From assembly GCA_003635315.1 (NCBI GenBank), contig PYJD01000050.1, positions 46,603 to 110,602 of the forward strand: a DNA stretch of 64,000 nt, given 5' to 3'. The translations under genes were made by a program, and so were the position numbers. How positions within the stretch are numbered: the stretch's first letter is position 1; each line of letters starts with the position of its first letter. Shown piece after piece: positions 61,262-64,000 of this stretch. The stretch is from Candidatus Poribacteria bacterium (GTDB taxonomy: Bacteria > Poribacteria > WGA-4E > WGA-3G). The notes under the pieces were generated by a model. The model saw only the letters and a list, made by a program, of their open reading frames with translations. It did no database searches and was not told the DNA's origin.

Positions 61262-62560
61262 TTAGAAATGCTGAGCCACCAAAACTAAATCTAAGATATT
61301 AACCTCACCATCCATGTTAACATCACCCTCTAAAGCAGGACCTCGTTGTCCAAAAGACTGACCGACAATTACCAGATCCTTGATGTCTACGAAACCATCG
61401 TCGTTTACATCTTCATTTCGAGGTATAATCTGTGCCAATACAACCTTATCAGTCCCATGTCCAAGTTCATAAGTCTTAAGGAGTGTCTCATCCGGTCCCA
61501 TAACCAGCATGGTAGACAAACCACCACCTGTCCAGTCAGGTTTAGTAATATAGAGTTTACCATCTGGACCAAATGTCATCCCTGATCCACCCCCAAACTC
61601 TTCAAGTCTATCATTCTTATCTCGAATCCACTTTTGGCTTGGTACATCGTAGACAAGTAAACCTCGAGTCGGCCATCCACCTTGTAGATATATCTGCTTC
61701 TGTGAATTAATAGCGAATGAACCGGGTGTCATTTTCAGGTCAATCGTCTTGATGATTTCATCAGTCGTGGCATCAATTAACACAAGATTCCCAGAAATAT
61801 CACTATAATTGCCTGTTGTCTTTACAATTACAGTAGAATCTCCATCATTGAGAATACCTCCAGCATTTATAGGCATCGGTATAGATTTAATGACTGAATC
61901 TGTCTGTGTATCAATTACTGTAACGCTACTTTGATGATATACAGATTTTCCAACATTTGCATCCCATTCCCAAGCAGGATTGGTAACATACGCTTTTCCA
62001 TTAAGAATTGTTAGACCTTTGGTCTTATTAAAGGATGAGTCTGTAATAACCTTGGTCACGCTACGTGAACCAATATTTACCACATGCACCTCGTGAGAAT
62101 TATCACAGGTTACATACATCTTATTGGAATTAACAAGGGCAAGGCTCTGGGGGTATGAACCTGAGGCAATAGGTATAACACCTATTATCTCTCTGTGTTC
62201 CAAATTGATAATCAGAATATTATCGCTGAACATCCCAGATAACCAATCGAACCGTGATACATAGGCGATATGTCCTTGAATAAGTATGCTGGTGGGAACA
62301 TCACCTATGGAAATAGCCTCTTTTTCAATCCCGCGTTTCAGATCCGGGGTATCAAGGTCAATAATTGAGAGAGAAGAGGTAACCATCCAATCGTCTCTAT
62401 CCAATGCATTTACGACGATTGCTAAATTTTGAACATCTGACTGGGCAAAAGCGGAACTAACGAGGAATGTTAATAAAATTGCTCCAAGGATTAGGAGCGA
62501 ATGTAATTTATGGTTAGTGTTGTAAAAACAGTGTCGCCTAAATAGAAAACCAATTTTCAT
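61262..62560 (-). CDS. Secreted YncE-like beta-propeller protein with C-terminal dockerin-like EF-hand repeats; downstream of cobalamin riboswitch
   Basis: SVTVIDTQTDSVIKSIPMPINAGG, NLVLIDATTDEIIKTIDLKMTPGSFAINSQKQIYLQGG blades; EDVNDDGFVDIKDLVIVGQSFGQRGPALEGDVNMDGEVNILDLVLVAQHF tail; GGAGG RBS at 62566-62570. Confidence 0.88.
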   Translation of the reverse strand: MKIGFLFRRHCFYNTNHKLHSLLILGAILLTFLVSSAFAQSDVQNLAIVVNALDRDDWMVTSSLSIIDLDTPDLKRGIEKEAISIGDVPTSILIQGHIAYVSRFDWLSGMFSDNILIINLEHREIIGVIPIASGSYPQSLALVNSNKMYVTCDNSHEVHVVNIGSRSVTKVITDSSFNKTKGLTILNGKAYVTNPAWEWDANVGKSVYHQSSVTVIDTQTDSVIKSIPMPINAGGILNDGDSTVIVKTTGNYSDISGNLVLIDATTDEIIKTIDLKMTPGSFAINSQKQIYLQGGWPTRGLLVYDVPSQKWIRDKNDRLEEFGGGSGMTFGPDGKLYITKPDWTGGGLSTMLVMGPDETLLKTYELGHGTDKVVLAQIIPRNEDVNDDGFVDIKDLVIVGQSFGQRGPALEGDVNMDGEVNILDLVLVAQHF

Positions 62561-62574
62561 TAAAACCTCCGTAA

Positions 62575-62613
62575 TGAAAAAAAGAAACCCCTGCTTTCAC
62601 TGAAAGACAGGGG
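62575..62613 (-). terminator. Intrinsic terminator (expression platform of the riboswitch)
   Basis: Minus strand CCCCTGtctttcagtgaaagCAGGGGTTTCTTTTTTT between the aptamer and the RBS. Confidence 0.8.
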
Positions 62614-62741
62614 ACAAAGGCGACAATCTGTTTTATTTGAATCCGGAAATTCTGAATATGCTTGTATTCTTTATTTGCCAGGAGACTGATGTGCTTCTGT
62701 TCCACCGCTTTCCCGCGAAAGCAGATTCGTGAAACTGGATC

Positions 62742-62910
62742 CAGGCAGGTCTCCTGACTTACGATCTTTCCGCTGTACCTTCCCATCAATCCTTGACAGT
62801 GGCATATTCAGTGGAATTACCTGACATAGGTAATAATCGTTCACAGTGGCGGGGCCGTGGCGGATTCTCACCGCGCTTCCCTATTCTCCGTACTTCGGCA
62901 CCTGAACCGT
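62742..62910 (-). ncRNA. Cobalamin (B12) riboswitch aptamer
   Basis: Minus strand GGTTCAGGTGCCGAAGTACGG..GGGAAGCGCGGTGAGAATCCGCCACGGCCCCGCCACTGTGA..GCCACTGTC..GGGAAGG..AAGTCAGGAGACCTGCCTGG, classic cobalamin-box features. Confidence 0.95.
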
Positions 62911-63123
62911 ATATATTTTGTTGTAACGCTAATATTATACTTCAGACCACTACTTTAAGCAAATTATAGTTTTGGAATCAAAAGATATGGATATCTATTT
63001 GCCCCAATGGCGTTCCTATCGGGATGAACTCAACAGAGCACCCCTGGCACATGAAAACTGGCGATATTGATACAGTATAGCGAATTTGAAGATTCAGAAC
63101 TTACGCAAAAAGCGAATATTCTT

Positions 63124-64000
63124 ACAGCGTATCTCATAAATATCAATTGTTTTAAAATTATTTTTATTATAGAATCATCTCTGTTAAACTATATATTTCT
63201 ACTATGAGTAAGGAGATGATTAGAATGGAATTGAGTGATAAGGAATGGGAAGTTATCGAACAACTAATACCAGAACCCCCTTCGAATAAACCAGGGAGAC
63301 CTTGGCGTGGTAATAGAGAAGTGTTAGATGGTATACTCTGGGTGTTGCGAACAGGTGCGCCCTGGCGGGATTTACCAAAAGAGTATCCCCCCTATCAAAC
63401 CTGTCATCGTCGTTTTCAGCAATGGTCTTCGGATGGAACACTTGAAAATGTCCAAATGGCACTCACAGAAATGCTTGAAAAACGAAAAAAAAATAAATGT
63501 GAGTGAGTGTTGTATTGATGCGAAGTTTGTTCCTGCCAAGAAAGGTGGCACTTGTGTTGGTAAAACGAAGTGTGGTAAGGGGACAAAACTGGTAGCGATT
63601 ACAGAGAAGAGTGGGAGACCTGTGAGTGTATTGATTACAGATGCTTCTTGTCATGAAGTGCGTTTAGTTGAACCGGCATTGGATGCCTGTTGGACATCGG
63701 AATACCCCGCAGTGTTGATAGGGGACAAAGCCTATGACTCTGATCCTTTAGATGCGTCTTTGAGGAGTCGTGGTGTTGAAATGGTAGCACCGCATAAAAA
63801 GAATCGTAAAAGACAGGCGACACAGGATGGTCGGCGTTTACGTCGGTATAAGCATCGTTTCAAAGTAGAAAGATTTTTCAGTTGGTTAGAGGATTTTCGT
63901 CGTTTAGTTGTTCGTTGGGAACATTATGCCGAAAATTATTTAGGTTTTGTACTTCTTGCTTGCATACGAATGTCATTGAAGTATTTATGAGATACGCTGT
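63124..64000 (+). mobile_element. Apparently complete IS5-like insertion sequence, 877 bp
   Basis: Perfect 19-bp IRs ACAGCGTATCTCATAAATA (63124-63142) and TATTTATGAGATACGCTGT (63982-64000) bracketing a two-frame transposase. Confidence 0.92.
63204..63990 (+). CDS. IS5-like transposase in two overlapping frames (ORF A 63204-63506, ORF B frame through 63990), probable frameshift at an A9 run
   Basis: ORF A LSDKEWEVIEQLIPEPPSNKPGRPWRGNREVLDGILWVLRTGAPWRDLP; ORF B CCIDAKFVPAKKGG..LIGDKAYDSDPLDASLR..RYKHRFKVERFFSWLEDFRRLVVRWE (DDE); poly-A 63485-63493. Confidence 0.9.

Noticed and set aside
62671-62871. 66-aa and 83-aa ORFs between riboswitch and propeller gene
   Set aside because: Overlap the cobalamin aptamer and leader; not protein-like

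Overview
64 kb chromosomal window, low-to-mid GC by eye, with about 30 confident protein-coding genes on both strands. Gene content (phytanoyl-CoA dioxygenase, Gfo/Idh oxidoreductase, DUF1080, a sulfatase with an FlgD-like C-terminal domain, DUF6785-type membrane protein, UPF0182, dockerin-like tails) resembles Candidatus Poribacteria or a related lineage; this is inference only. Housekeeping anchors are secD-secF, apt, HU, a TrmH-type methyltransferase, tRNA-Arg(CCU), a MoxR ATPase and a sigma-54-type activator. From 22.9 to 36.9 kb lies a run of eukaryotic-like repeat proteins (trypsin-TPR, LRR, two tandem WD40 proteins, large TPR protein). The most notable items are: (1) a minus-strand cobalamin riboswitch with a terminator upstream of a secreted beta-propeller/dockerin protein, a lipoprotein fused to an ECF-S-like membrane domain, and a second beta-propeller, together a candidate BtuG-like B12 capture/uptake locus; (2) a duplicated noncoding element (about 400-975 and 32320-32855, plus a partial copy at 32190-32240) with a nested hairpin whose inner stem shows compensatory changes between copies; (3) several unrelated terminal-inverted-repeat (MITE-like) shells that each carry GTAG-type REP/REPIN palindromes, sometimes nested; (4) two CRISPR-like but non-CRISPR hairpin arrays sharing the same 'spacers' 13 kb apart. 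An apparently complete IS5-like insertion sequence with perfect 19-bp inverted repeats ends exactly at the window edge.
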